Made by a program: the position numbers and the translations under genes | In this document: positions 37,750 through 45,694 of the stretch, piece after piece | How the letters are laid out: each line of letters opens with the position of its first letter | Position numbering within the stretch: position 1 is the stretch's first letter | Notes under the pieces: generated by a model | Database searches by the model: none | What the model was told of the DNA's origin: nothing | Seen by the model: the letters and a program-made list of their open reading frames with translations, nothing else | Assembly (NCBI RefSeq): GCF_036884275.1 | Contig: NZ_CP145607.1 | Coordinates: forward strand, 744,001 to 808,000 | From: Sphingomonas kaistensis | GTDB lineage: Bacteria; Pseudomonadota; Alphaproteobacteria; Sphingomonadales; Sphingomonadaceae | Length of the DNA stretch: 64,000 nucleotides | Direction: 5' to 3'

Positions 37750-38838
37750 TCAGGCGGCTTCCTGTTCCTCGGCAAACGGATAATCGATGTAGCCCTCGGC
37801 CCCCGCGGTGTAGAAGGTGCTGGGGTCCGGCTCGTTGAGCGGAAGCTCGCGGCGCAGGCGCTCCGGCAGGTCGGGATTGGCGATGAACGGCCGTCCGAAG
37901 GCAATCGCATCGGCCACGCCTTCCGCCAGCCGCGCCTGCGCCGAGGTTCCATCGTAATCGCTGTTGAGGATGATCCCGCCGCTGAAATGCGGGCGGATGT
38001 GCGGGCTGACCGGCGCGATATCGCTGGGCGCGAAGGTCGATTGCGGCCCCGGCTCGCGCAGCTCGAGCGCAGCGATGCCGAGCTCTCCCAGCGCCTTGCC
38101 GGCGGCGATGAACAGGCCGTGCGGATCGCTGTCGTCGCAGCCCTGGACGAGGCCGAGTGGGCTCAGCCGGACCAGGGTGCGGCCGGCACCGGCTTCGGAA
38201 ATCAGCGCCTCGGTCGCTTCGCGCAGCAGGCGGATGCGGTTGTCGATCGACCCGCCATAGTCGTCGTCGCGCAAATTGGTGCCGTCGCGCAGGAATTGGT
38301 CGATCAGATAGCCGTTGGCGCCGTGGAGCTGCACCCCGTCGAACCCGGCCCGCAGCGCGTTGCGAGTGGCGGTCGCATAATCGCCGAGGATGCGCTGGAT
38401 GTCGTCATGGGTGATCGCCCGCGCTGCCTCGTACGGCTTCTTGCCGTCGTAGGTATGCGCCTTGTTCGGCGCGGTGGTGGCGCTGGCCGAGACCGGCTGC
38501 GTGCCCGTCACGCTGGAATGGACCAGCCGGCCCATGTGCCACAGCTGCGCGACGATTTTGCCGCCGGCTTGGTGCACCGCCTCGGTTACCGGCTTCCAGC
38601 CTTCGACCTGCTCCTCGGTCCACAGGCCCGGCGCATTGGGCCAGCCAAGGCCCTCGCGGCTGATGCCGGTGCCTTCGGAAATGATCAGCCCGGCGCCTGC
38701 GCGCTGGCGATAATATTCGACCCCCAGCTCGGTCGGCACCCCGGTCAGGCCGGAGCGGCCCCGGGTGAGCGGAGCCATGACGATGCGATTGGCGAGATGG
38801 ATGTCGCCAAAAGCGACCGGGTCGAACAGATCGGGCAT
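37750..38838 (-). CDS. alkene reductase (Old Yellow Enzyme family)
   Basis: 362 residues. FMN TIM-barrel signatures: Asn-Arg-Ile-Val-Met-Ala-Pro-Leu-Thr-Arg-Gly-Arg at the start, Gln-Leu-Trp-His-Met-Gly-Arg, the substrate-binding His-Gly-Ala-Asn-Gly-Tyr-Leu-Ile-Asp-Gln-Phe and Asp-Asp-Tyr-Gly-Gly-Ser, as in NemA/XenB. It reduces activated C=C bonds or nitro compounds with NAD(P)H. Physiological substrate unknown. Divergent from the EamA transporter gene (107 bp apart). Confidence 0.94.
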   Translation of the reverse strand: MPDLFDPVAFGDIHLANRIVMAPLTRGRSGLTGVPTELGVEYYRQRAGAGLIISEGTGISREGLGWPNAPGLWTEEQVEGWKPVTEAVHQAGGKIVAQLWHMGRLVHSSVTGTQPVSASATTAPNKAHTYDGKKPYEAARAITHDDIQRILGDYATATRNALRAGFDGVQLHGANGYLIDQFLRDGTNLRDDDYGGSIDNRIRLLREATEALISEAGAGRTLVRLSPLGLVQGCDDSDPHGLFIAAGKALGELGIAALELREPGPQSTFAPSDIAPVSPHIRPHFSGGIILNSDYDGTSAQARLAEGVADAIAFGRPFIANPDLPERLRRELPLNEPDPSTFYTAGAEGYIDYPFAEEQEAA

Positions 38839-38945
38839 AAGTTAGTCCTGCTGAGGAACGAGCACGGATCGTCAGATAGGGCGGCGGCGGCGCATAACAA
38901 TCGCGCGGGGCTGGACCCCGCCTCCATGGCGACTAAGGGGCGCTG

Positions 38946-39833
38946 GTGACCCAGCGCGTTTCTCCCCGGGCCTTTGCCGTCCTGATGCTCGGCAATCTTG
39001 CGCTGGCGTTCGGGCCGTGGATGGTGCGGCTGAGCGATGTCGGTCCGAGCGCCGCAGGATTCTGGCGGCTGGCGCTGGCGCTGCCGTTCTTGGCTGTCCT
39101 GGCCAAAGCGATGGGCCAGCCCGCGCATTGGCCGGGCCGCGCGTCGGCACTGATCATCGCCGTCGCCGCCTTTTTTTTCGCCGCCGACCTCGCTGCCTGG
39201 CACGCGGGCATACACCTCACCAAGCTCGGCAATGCGACGCTGTTCGGCAATGTCGCCAGCTTCGCCTTTGCCGCGTGGGGCCTGTGGCTGGCGCGGCGCT
39301 GGCCGACCTGGCTGCAGGCGGCGGCGCTGGGCCTCGCGCTCGCGGGGGCGGCGCTGCTGATGGCGGGCAGCGCCGAGCTCAGTGCGCGCTATCTGCATGG
39401 CGATCTCCTGACCCTGCTCGCCGGACTGCTCTACGCCGGCTACCTGATCGCGGTGGAGCGGGTGCGCGGCTCGATGCAGCCCTTGCCCGTGCTGATCCTC
39501 TCCAGTGCGTTCGGCGCCGCCATGCTGCTGCCCTTCGCCGCCGCGATGGGCGAGACGATCTGGCCGACCGACTGGACCCCTCTCCTGCTGCTTGCGATCG
39601 GCAGCCAGGTCGTCGGGCAAGGCTGCCTCGTCTATGCGCTGGGCCAGGTCCCGCCGCTGGTGGTCGGCCTCGCGCTGCTGACCCAACCGGCCGTATCGGC
39701 AATCATCGGGTGGCTGTTCTATAACGAGGTCATGACGTCACTCGACTTCCTCGGCGCCTTCGCGATCGGCGCGGCCTTGGTGCTGGTCCGCTTGCAAGGT
39801 GACGGTTCCGGCCCCAAGTCGGACCCGGCATGA
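38946..39833 (+). CDS. EamA/DMT family transporter
   Basis: 295 residues from GTG 38946. Two EamA halves give about ten transmembrane helices, with Trp-Met-Val-Arg-Leu-Ser-Asp-Val-Gly-Pro and Ala-Gly-Phe-Trp-Arg near the first helices and Gln-Val-Pro-Pro-Leu-Val-Val-Gly in the second half. Members export or import amino acids, sugars or other metabolites; the substrate is unknown. The stop overlaps the COQ9 family gene (ATGA). Confidence 0.88.
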   Translation: MTQRVSPRAFAVLMLGNLALAFGPWMVRLSDVGPSAAGFWRLALALPFLAVLAKAMGQPAHWPGRASALIIAVAAFFFAADLAAWHAGIHLTKLGNATLFGNVASFAFAAWGLWLARRWPTWLQAAALGLALAGAALLMAGSAELSARYLHGDLLTLLAGLLYAGYLIAVERVRGSMQPLPVLILSSAFGAAMLLPFAAAMGETIWPTDWTPLLLLAIGSQVVGQGCLVYALGQVPPLVVGLALLTQPAVSAIIGWLFYNEVMTSLDFLGAFAIGAALVLVRLQGDGSGPKSDPA

Positions 39834-40483
39834 CCGTCGACACCCTTTCGCCCGCGCAAGCGACCGCGCTCGATCTCGCGCTCGCGATCGGCGAGAATGC
39901 CGCGTTCGACGGCTGGACCCCGGCAGCGGTCGAAGCCGCAGCGCTGAGCGAGGGCGTCGATCCCGCGCTTGCCATGCTGACGATCCCCGACGGCGCGGTC
40001 GGTCTGATCGACCTTTACGGGCAGGGCGTCGACAAGGCGCTCGCCGAAGCGCTTCCGCCCGAAACCCTCGCCGCGATGAAAATCCGGGAGCGCATCCGCA
40101 GCCTCGTCTGGACCCGCCTTCAGATCCAGGAACCGGCCAAGGAAGCGATTCGCCGCGCGCTCGCCATTCTCGCCATGCCGCAGAACGCGCCTGCCGCCGC
40201 GCGCCTGTCGTGGCGCAGCGCCGACGTCATGTGGCGCATGGCCGGCGATACCGCGACCGATTACAATCATTACACCAAGCGCGCGATCCTCTCGGCGGTC
40301 TATGGGTCGACTCTGCTCGCCTGGCTGCAGGACGACAGCGACGGCAATGCCGACACCGCCGCTTTCCTCGACCGGCGAATCGACAACGTCATGCAGTTCG
40401 AAAAGTGGAAGGCGGGCCTAGGCAAAGCCGAACGGCCGAGCGTGACCCGCTTCCTCGGTCGCCTGCGCTACCCGCCGCGCTAG
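39830..40483 (+). CDS. COQ9 family protein
   Basis: 217 residues. The TetR-like helical fold of COQ9 is suggested by Asp-Gly-Trp-Thr-Pro near residue 24 and by Leu-Ser-Trp-Arg-Ser-Ala-Asp-Val-Met-Trp-Arg-Met-Ala-Gly-Asp followed by Thr-Asp-Tyr-Asn-His-Tyr-Thr-Lys-Arg, the best-conserved family block. Mitochondrial COQ9 binds lipid and assists Coq7 in ubiquinone synthesis; a similar role is inferred here. It is coupled to the EamA gene and ends 53 bp before feoA. Confidence 0.88.
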   Translation: MTVDTLSPAQATALDLALAIGENAAFDGWTPAAVEAAALSEGVDPALAMLTIPDGAVGLIDLYGQGVDKALAEALPPETLAAMKIRERIRSLVWTRLQIQEPAKEAIRRALAILAMPQNAPAAARLSWRSADVMWRMAGDTATDYNHYTKRAILSAVYGSTLLAWLQDDSDGNADTAAFLDRRIDNVMQFEKWKAGLGKAERPSVTRFLGRLRYPPR

Positions 40484-40512
40484 CGCAAACAACGGGCTGG
40501 ACCCGCGCTGCT

Positions 40513-40531
40513 GTTATTGATAATCAGTTGC
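40513..40531 (+). promoter_or_regulatory. Fur-box-like operator upstream of feoA
   Basis: The 19 bases GTTATTGATAATCAGTTGC match the classical Fur consensus at 14 of 19 positions, including the whole central TGATAATCA. The site ends 5 bases before the feoA ATG, so a bound repressor would block the promoter or initiation region. Iron-dependent repression by Fur (or a related alphaproteobacterial regulator) is the expected effect. Confidence 0.65.
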
Positions 40532-40535
40532 AGCA

Positions 40536-40808
40536 ATGACGATGCAGCCCTCGCCCTCGGATTTCGCGCTCGCCCTCGACCAGCTTCAGCTGGGTCGCCG
40601 TGGCCGCGTGTCGGCGATCGACTGGGCGCTGCTCGGCACCCAGGAAGCGGCGCGCTTGCGCCATTTCGGCTTCGACCCCGATGTGATGGTCGAGCCGCTG
40701 CATGCCGGCCCGTTTGGGCGTGACCCGCTGGCGGTCAAGGTCGGGCGGATGACGGTGGCGATTCGCCGCGTTCACGCCCGCGCGATTCGGGTCGTCCCGG
40801 CCGACTGA
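40536..40808 (+). CDS. feoA: ferrous iron transport protein A
   Basis: 90 residues with an SH3-like FeoA domain: Leu-Asp-Gln-Leu-Gln-Leu-Gly-Arg-Arg-Gly-Arg-Val, Arg-Leu-Arg-His-Phe-Gly-Phe and Gly-Arg-Asp-Pro-Leu-Ala-Val-Lys-Val. ATGs at 40536 and 40542 are both possible; neither has a good ribosome site, and the Fur-box-like site sits immediately upstream, so the true start may be the second ATG or the mRNA may be leaderless. It modulates FeoB. feoB follows 20 bp later. Confidence 0.9.
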   Translation: MTMQPSPSDFALALDQLQLGRRGRVSAIDWALLGTQEAARLRHFGFDPDVMVEPLHAGPFGRDPLAVKVGRMTVAIRRVHARAIRVVPAD

Positions 40809-40828
40809 TCCCGGGCCTGAGGCCGCCA

Positions 40829-42664
40829 GTGACCCTCCCTGCCCCTCTCGTCGCCGTTGTCGGCAATCCCAATGCCGGCAAAAGCGCGCTGTTCAATGCC
40901 CTGACCGGCGCGCGGCAGAAGGTCGGCAATTATCCAGGCGTTACCGTTGAGCGGAAGAGCGGTCGAACCGCGCTCCCCGACGGCCGCTCGGTCGAATTGG
41001 TCGATCTGCCCGGCACCTACGCGCTCGAGCCGTCCAGCCCCGACGAAGCGGTGACCCGCAAGGTGCTCGAAGGCAATCAGCTTGGCGAGCGCAAGCCCGA
41101 CGCCCTGCTGGTGGTGGTCGACGCCTCCAACCTCGACAATCACCTCCGCTTCGCGCTCGAACTGCGCAGCCTCGGGCTGCCGATGGTGGTCGCGCTGAAC
41201 ATGATCGACATGGCGGCGCGCGACGGCCTGACCGTTTCGGCCGACCAGCTATCGCAGGCGCTCGGCCTTCCGGTGGTCGAAACCGTCGCCGTCCGCCGCC
41301 GTGGTCTCGAAGCGGTGCGCGAGGCGCTCGAACAAGCCATCGGTCGTTCCACCGCGCCCATCGCTGTTCCCACCGATCTCGCCCGCGAAGCCCGCCGGAT
41401 CGCCGCCGCCGCCGTCGTCAGCGAAGCCCCGGTGCGCCGCTGGACCCACCGCCTCGACCGCGTGCTGCTTCATCCGGTCGCCGGCGTCGCCATTCTCGCG
41501 CTGGTGATGTTCGCGATGTTCCAGGCGGTGTTCGCCTGGTCCGAAACCCCGATCGGCTGGATCGAAAGCGGCGTTTCGGCGATCGGTACCGGCGTTACCG
41601 ATGTGCTGCCCGAAGGCGCGCTGCGCTCCTTGCTGGTCGACGGCGTGATCGGCGGGGTCGGCGCGGTGGTCGTGTTCCTGCCGCAGATCCTGATCCTGTT
41701 CCTGTTCATCCTGCTCCTCGAAGGCACCGGCTACATGGTCCGCGCCGCTTTCCTGATGGACCGTCTGATGGGCACCGCGGGCCTGTCCGGCCGCGCCTTC
41801 ATTCCCCTGCTGTCGAGCTTCGCCTGCGCCGTTCCGGGCATCATGGCGACCCGCACCATCGACAATGAAAAGGACCGGCTGACCACCATCCTTGTCGCGC
41901 CGTTGATGACCTGTTCGGCGCGGCTGCCGGTCTACACCCTGATCATCGCCGCCTTCATTCCCCACCGCGAGATCGCGCCGTTCGTCAATCTGCAGGGCGC
42001 GGTGATGTTCGGCCTGTACCTCGCCGGCATCGTCGGCGCGCTGCTTGCCGCGCTGGCGCTGCGCAAGACAGTGGCGAGGGGCGCAGCGTCCTCGTTCATG
42101 ATGGAGCTGCCCAAATATCAGATGCCCGCTCTGAAAGACGTCGCGCTCGGCCTGTGGCAGCGCACCGTCATCTTCCTCAAGCGCGCAGGCGGGATCATCC
42201 TCGTCACCACCGTTCTGCTCTGGGCGCTCGCCAGTTTCCCCAAGGCCGGCCCGGGCGAAAGCCAGTCCGAAGTCTCCATCGCCGGCAAGATCGCCAGCGG
42301 CATCGAGGTCGTCGTCAAACCCATCGGCTTCAATCACGACATCGCGCTGGCGCTGCTCCCCTCGATGGCGGCGCGCGAAGTGGCGGTGTCGGCCATCGCC
42401 ACCGTCTATGCCCTGAACGAAGCCGACGAAGCGCAGCTCGAACAGAGCCTCGCCGAACGGCTCCGCTACGCTTGGCCGCTGCCGACCGCGCTCGCTTTCC
42501 TCGCCTGGTTCGTGTTCGCGCCGCAATGCATCTCGACCATCGCGGTCACCCGGCGCGAAACCAACAGTTGGCGCTGGCCGCTGTTCATGGTCGGCTATCT
42601 CTTCACTCTCGCCTATCTCGCGGCAGGCGCGACCTACTGGACGGCGGTGGCGCTCGGCCTATAG
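40829..42664 (+). CDS. feoB: ferrous iron transporter FeoB
   Basis: 611 residues from GTG 40829. The N-terminal G domain has G1 Gly-Asn-Pro-Asn-Ala-Gly-Lys-Ser near residue 12, the Gly-Asn-Tyr-Pro-Gly-Val-Thr-Val-Glu switch, G3 Asp-Leu-Pro-Gly-Thr-Tyr and G4 Asn-Met-Ile-Asp. A GDI-like helical region precedes the membrane domain with the two Gate motifs. It is shorter than the E. coli protein (about 770), mostly in the C-terminal part. Imports Fe2+ across the inner membrane; likely controlled by the upstream Fur-box-like site. feoC is absent. Confidence 0.95.
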   Translation: MTLPAPLVAVVGNPNAGKSALFNALTGARQKVGNYPGVTVERKSGRTALPDGRSVELVDLPGTYALEPSSPDEAVTRKVLEGNQLGERKPDALLVVVDASNLDNHLRFALELRSLGLPMVVALNMIDMAARDGLTVSADQLSQALGLPVVETVAVRRRGLEAVREALEQAIGRSTAPIAVPTDLAREARRIAAAAVVSEAPVRRWTHRLDRVLLHPVAGVAILALVMFAMFQAVFAWSETPIGWIESGVSAIGTGVTDVLPEGALRSLLVDGVIGGVGAVVVFLPQILILFLFILLLEGTGYMVRAAFLMDRLMGTAGLSGRAFIPLLSSFACAVPGIMATRTIDNEKDRLTTILVAPLMTCSARLPVYTLIIAAFIPHREIAPFVNLQGAVMFGLYLAGIVGALLAALALRKTVARGAASSFMMELPKYQMPALKDVALGLWQRTVIFLKRAGGIILVTTVLLWALASFPKAGPGESQSEVSIAGKIASGIEVVVKPIGFNHDIALALLPSMAAREVAVSAIATVYALNEADEAQLEQSLAERLRYAWPLPTALAFLAWFVFAPQCISTIAVTRRETNSWRWPLFMVGYLFTLAYLAAGATYWTAVALGL

Positions 42665-42667
42665 CTG

Positions 42668-42685
42668 CTCCTCGATAAAGAGGAG
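42668..42685 (+). promoter_or_regulatory. hairpin containing the ssb ribosome-binding site
   Basis: CTCCTC (42668-42673) and GAGGAG (42680-42685) form a perfect 6-bp stem with loop GATAAA. The right arm is the Shine-Dalgarno sequence of ssb, nine bases before its ATG. The structure could hide the site and limit translation. Confidence 0.55.
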
Positions 42686-42694
42686 TTTCGATTC

Positions 42695-43240
42695 ATGGCG
42701 GGAAGCGTCAACAAGGTCATTCTGGTCGGCAATCTGGGGCAGGACCCGGAAAGCCGCTCGTTCCAGAACGGGGGCGAGGTCGTGAACCTGCGCATCGCCA
42801 CGTCGGAAAACTGGAAGGACCGCGAAGGCAACCGCCAGGAGCGTACGCAGTGGCATTCGGTCGCGATCTTCGCCGAAGGCCTCGCCAAGGTCGCCAAGAG
42901 CTATCTCAAGAAAGGCTCGAAAGTGTATCTCGAAGGCCAGCTCGAGACCCGCAAGTGGCAGGACCAGAACGGCCAGGATCGTTATTCGACCGAAGTCGTG
43001 CTGCGCAACTTCAACAGCTCGATGGTGCTGCTCGACGGCCGCGGCGGTGAAGGCGGCGGTGGGGGTGGCGGCTTCGGCGGCGGTCGAAGCAGCGGCGGTG
43101 GCGGCAGCTACGACGATGGCGGCTTCGGTGGTGGCAGCAGCGGCGGCGGCTTCGGCGGCGGTCGCTCAGGCGGATCGAGCCAGGGCAATCGGCCTGCCCC
43201 GGCGGCGTTCGACGACCTCGACGACGACGTTCCGTTCTGA
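42695..43240 (+). CDS. ssb: single-stranded DNA-binding protein
   Basis: 181 residues. OB-fold (1-112) with [18 protein letters not shown] and Tyr-Leu-Glu-Gly-Gln-Leu. A Gly/Ser-rich linker precedes the acidic tip Asp-Asp-Leu-Asp-Asp-Asp-Val-Pro-Phe that recruits partner proteins. It coats ssDNA in replication and repair. A hairpin holds its ribosome site, and a dispersed inverted-repeat element follows the stop. Confidence 0.97.
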   Translation: MAGSVNKVILVGNLGQDPESRSFQNGGEVVNLRIATSENWKDREGNRQERTQWHSVAIFAEGLAKVAKSYLKKGSKVYLEGQLETRKWQDQNGQDRYSTEVVLRNFNSSMVLLDGRGGEGGGGGGGFGGGRSSGGGGSYDDGGFGGGSSGGGFGGGRSGGSSQGNRPAPAAFDDLDDDVPF

Positions 43241-43248
43241 GACCACGA

Positions 43249-43327
43249 CGTCATCCCGGCGAAGGCCGGGATCTCCCACACCTGGAGTGCCTGAACGCCC
43301 GAGGTCCCGGCCTGCGCCGGGACGACG
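43249..43327. repeat. dispersed inverted-repeat element, copy 3
   Basis: Arms 43249-43275 and 43301-43327 match those of copy 1 closely. It lies in the gap between the convergent ssb and DUF177 genes, four bases before the DUF177 stop. Confidence 0.8.
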
Positions 43328-43330
43328 GGG

Positions 43331-43831
43331 TTATTTGCCTTTCAGCGCCGCCAGCGCCGCGAACGGACCGGCCTGCTCTTCGCTGAGCACGCCGGCTTCT
43401 TTCAGCGCATCCTCCGCCTTCGCGCTGCGTGGATAAGGGTCGAGCGCGAGGCTGAGTTCGTCGGCGACCGCCGTGCCGAGGTCGATTTCGCGTCCGTCGT
43501 GAAAGATGACGTCGAGATCTTCGGCGCTCAGTTCCAGCTCCTCGTCGGGCGTGCCCTTGGGCTCGGGCAGAAAGTGGAGCGCGATCTTTTCGTCCACCCT
43601 CGCCGGCACCGGCTCGCCGCTGGCGACACAGGCCTGGGTGACGCTGGCGATCAGCCGCCCTTCAGCCCGGACCTTTTCACCCTCGCAATGCAGCGTCAGC
43701 GCCGCTTCGAGCCGCTCGAGTCCGAGCAGATCGAGCCGCTCCGCCACCGCCGCCCGCTCCGCTTCGTCCGCGGCATAATCGATTCGCTGCCCATCACGCA
43801 GCTTGTCCAGCGACAGCTTGAGTTCGCTCAC
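43331..43831 (-). CDS. DUF177 (YceD) domain protein
   Basis: 166 residues. The family core is Ala-Ser-Val-Thr-Gln-Ala-Cys-Val-Ala-Ser-Gly-Glu-Pro-Val-Pro, followed by acidic Glu-Leu-Ser-Ala-Glu-Asp-Leu-Asp-Val and Asp-Gly-Arg-Glu-Ile-Asp-Leu-Gly. DUF177/YceD proteins are linked to large-subunit rRNA or ribosome accumulation in bacteria and plants. The ATG overlaps the stop of the upstream bc1-chaperone gene (ATGA). Confidence 0.9.
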   Translation of the reverse strand: MSELKLSLDKLRDGQRIDYAADEAERAAVAERLDLLGLERLEAALTLHCEGEKVRAEGRLIASVTQACVASGEPVPARVDEKIALHFLPEPKGTPDEELELSAEDLDVIFHDGREIDLGTAVADELSLALDPYPRSAKAEDALKEAGVLSEEQAGPFAALAALKGK

Positions 43832-44340
43832 GGCAGCACCCCGCTAATCAGCGCCTCATCGCCGCGGCCCTGCAGCGCGTGCCAGAACCGCTTCAGCTCA
43901 TCCAAGGAATGCGCCAGCGCCGCATCCGACGGCACCTCTCCGCGATACAGCGAACGGCCCGCGACCGCATCCCAGCTTTCTTCGCCGCCGATCGCGCGGC
44001 GCCACGCGCCGACCCGCCCGCCGAGCGCCCCGACCAGGCTGCCGACGCGCTTGCCCATGACGGGATCCCCGACGCCGTCTTGGCGAAGCTGCGAATCCAT
44101 GTCGTGCACGAAGCATTCGGCAAGCGCGACGCTGGCCTTGGTGGCAACCTCGCCGCCCTGCTCCAGACGCAGATCGGTCAGCGCCAGCAAGGTCGCCAGC
44201 ACCGAAAAGCGGCCTTCCATCGTGTCGGGCACCCGGCCCTCCACGTACCAATGTGGGGCACGCGCCTTGGCGACGACCTGGGCATAGAGCGGCTCGGCGA
44301 TATTCGGCTCGCTCCGGAACAGCCGCATCAGCGACTTCAT
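43828..44340 (-). CDS. ubiquinol-cytochrome c chaperone family protein
   Basis: 170 residues from ATG 44340; GGAGG at 44351-44347 gives six bases spacing to this ATG but none to the ATG at 44346, which decides the start. The family pattern Tyr-Ala-Gln-Val-Val-Ala-Lys-Ala-Arg-Ala-Pro-His-Trp-Tyr and Phe-Val-His-Asp-Met-Asp-Ser-Gln-Leu-Arg is that of CBP3/UQCC1, which assist cytochrome b translation and bc1 assembly in mitochondria. Role in bc1 biogenesis here is inferred. Operon with DUF177. Confidence 0.9.
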   Translation of the reverse strand: MKSLMRLFRSEPNIAEPLYAQVVAKARAPHWYVEGRVPDTMEGRFSVLATLLALTDLRLEQGGEVATKASVALAECFVHDMDSQLRQDGVGDPVMGKRVGSLVGALGGRVGAWRRAIGGEESWDAVAGRSLYRGEVPSDAALAHSLDELKRFWHALQGRGDEALISGVLP

Positions 44341-44450
44341 GATCATCCTCCGTTCAGGAGAGCCGCTGCACTTGGCGGAGCGACCCCCAGCCGATATTGA
44401 GCGGGCGAACCGCCGACGCAAGGGTGTCGGCAGCCGGAGCAATCTATCTC

Positions 44451-44915
44451 GTGACCAGCAAGCGCTTCCTCCTTCTCGCCACCCTCGCCGCGAGCGTCAG
44501 CCTCGGCGGCTGTACCGGCTATCGCGAGAATCGCGGTTTCATCATGAACGAGGAGCTGGCCTCGGCGGTGCAGGTCGGGACCGACAACAAGGCCAGCGTC
44601 GAACGCACGCTCGGCCGGCCGACCTTTACCGGCCAGTTCAACGACAACGAATGGTATTACGTCAGCCGCAAGACCTCGACCTTCGCGTTCCGCACGCCGC
44701 GGGTGACCGAGCAGTCGGTGCTGCGCATCCGCTTCGATGCCGCGGGCAACGTCGCGGGCGTCGATCGCACCGGGAAAGAACAGATCGCTTCGATCGATCC
44801 TTATGGCCGCTCGACCCCGACGCTCGGCCGCAAGAAGAGCTTCTTCGAGGAATTCTTCGGCAACATCGGCACGGTCGGCAGCGGCGGCCTTGGCGGAGCC
44901 CAGCCACAACAGTAA
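44451..44915 (+). CDS. BamE/SmpA-OmlA family outer-membrane lipoprotein
   Basis: 154 residues from GTG 44451, giving a compact lipoprotein signal with lipobox Leu-Gly-Gly-Cys; an earlier in-frame start adds 18 residues in front of it. The BamE fold shows Val-Gln-Val-Gly-Thr-Asp-Asn-Lys-Ala-Ser-Val, Leu-Gly-Arg-Pro-Thr-Phe and Asn-Glu-Trp-Tyr-Tyr-Val-Ser. A Gly/Gln-rich tail ends the protein. It likely supports BAM-mediated outer-membrane protein insertion. Divergent from the bc1-chaperone operon. Confidence 0.9.
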   Translation: MTSKRFLLLATLAASVSLGGCTGYRENRGFIMNEELASAVQVGTDNKASVERTLGRPTFTGQFNDNEWYYVSRKTSTFAFRTPRVTEQSVLRIRFDAAGNVAGVDRTGKEQIASIDPYGRSTPTLGRKKSFFEEFFGNIGTVGSGGLGGAQPQQ

Positions 44916-44959
44916 TCGGCTGGGGTGACGCGGGCCCGTCAAGCCCCTAGACCCCACCC

Positions 44960-45694
44960 ATGACCGCGCACCCGGCCGGCATGACCTATGCCGATTATCT
45001 TCAGCTCCCGACCCTGTTGTCGGCGCAGCAACCCAAGTCTGACCTGCATGACGAGATGCTGTTCATCGTCATTCACCAGACCAAGGAATTGTGGCTGAAG
45101 CAGATGCTGCACGAGGTGGACCTCGCGATCCGCCTTGTCGCCTCAGACGACTTTGCCGCCGCCTACAAGGCATTGGCCCGGGTCAGCCGGATCCAGTCGG
45201 TAATGACCCTGCCGTGGGACGTGCTGGCGACCATGACCCCGGTCGATTATTCCGCCTTCCGCCACGTGCTCGGCACCTCGTCAGGCTTTCAGTCGGCGCA
45301 ATTCCGCGAGCTCGAATACAAGTTCGGGATCAAGGACCCGAAGTTCCTCGACTATCAGGAAGGCGGCGGCGAAGGTCGCTCGCGGCTCCAGGCCGCGCTC
45401 GACGCGCCGAGCCTGTGGGAAACCGCCGACGCCGCCCGCGTCCGCCAGGGAGCCGACAGCTGGCTCGCCGTCTATCGCGACACGGAACGCTGGTTCGCGC
45501 TGTATCAGCTGGCGGAAAAGATGATCGACATCGACGACGCGCTGTCGGGCTGGCGGCACAAGCATCTGCTGACGGTGGAACGCATCATCGGCATGAAGCC
45601 CGGCACCGGCGGCTCGGCGGGCGCAAGCTATCTCGCCTCGACCCTCGAAAAACGCGCGTTTCCCGAACTGTGGGCGATCCGGACCCAGCTATGA
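44960..45694 (+). CDS. kynA: tryptophan 2,3-dioxygenase
   Basis: 244 residues. Asp-Glu-Met-Leu-Phe-Ile-Val-Ile-His-Gln-Thr-Lys-Glu-Leu-Trp holds the substrate-site Phe and His; Ser-Gly-Phe-Gln-Ser-Ala-Gln-Phe-Arg holds the carboxylate-binding Arg; Trp-Arg-His-Lys-His-Leu-Leu-Thr-Val-Glu-Arg carries the proximal haem His, and Gly-Thr-Gly-Gly-Ser the binding loop. It opens the indole ring of L-tryptophan to N-formylkynurenine. Shorter than the usual 270-300 residues because the central region is compact. The stop overlaps the next gene (ATGA). Confidence 0.93.
   Translation: MTAHPAGMTYADYLQLPTLLSAQQPKSDLHDEMLFIVIHQTKELWLKQMLHEVDLAIRLVASDDFAAAYKALARVSRIQSVMTLPWDVLATMTPVDYSAFRHVLGTSSGFQSAQFRELEYKFGIKDPKFLDYQEGGGEGRSRLQAALDAPSLWETADAARVRQGADSWLAVYRDTERWFALYQLAEKMIDIDDALSGWRHKHLLTVERIIGMKPGTGGSAGASYLASTLEKRAFPELWAIRTQL

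Noticed and set aside
43040..43180. GGC-rich repeat within ssb
   Set aside because: It is the usual Gly-rich linker of SSB.
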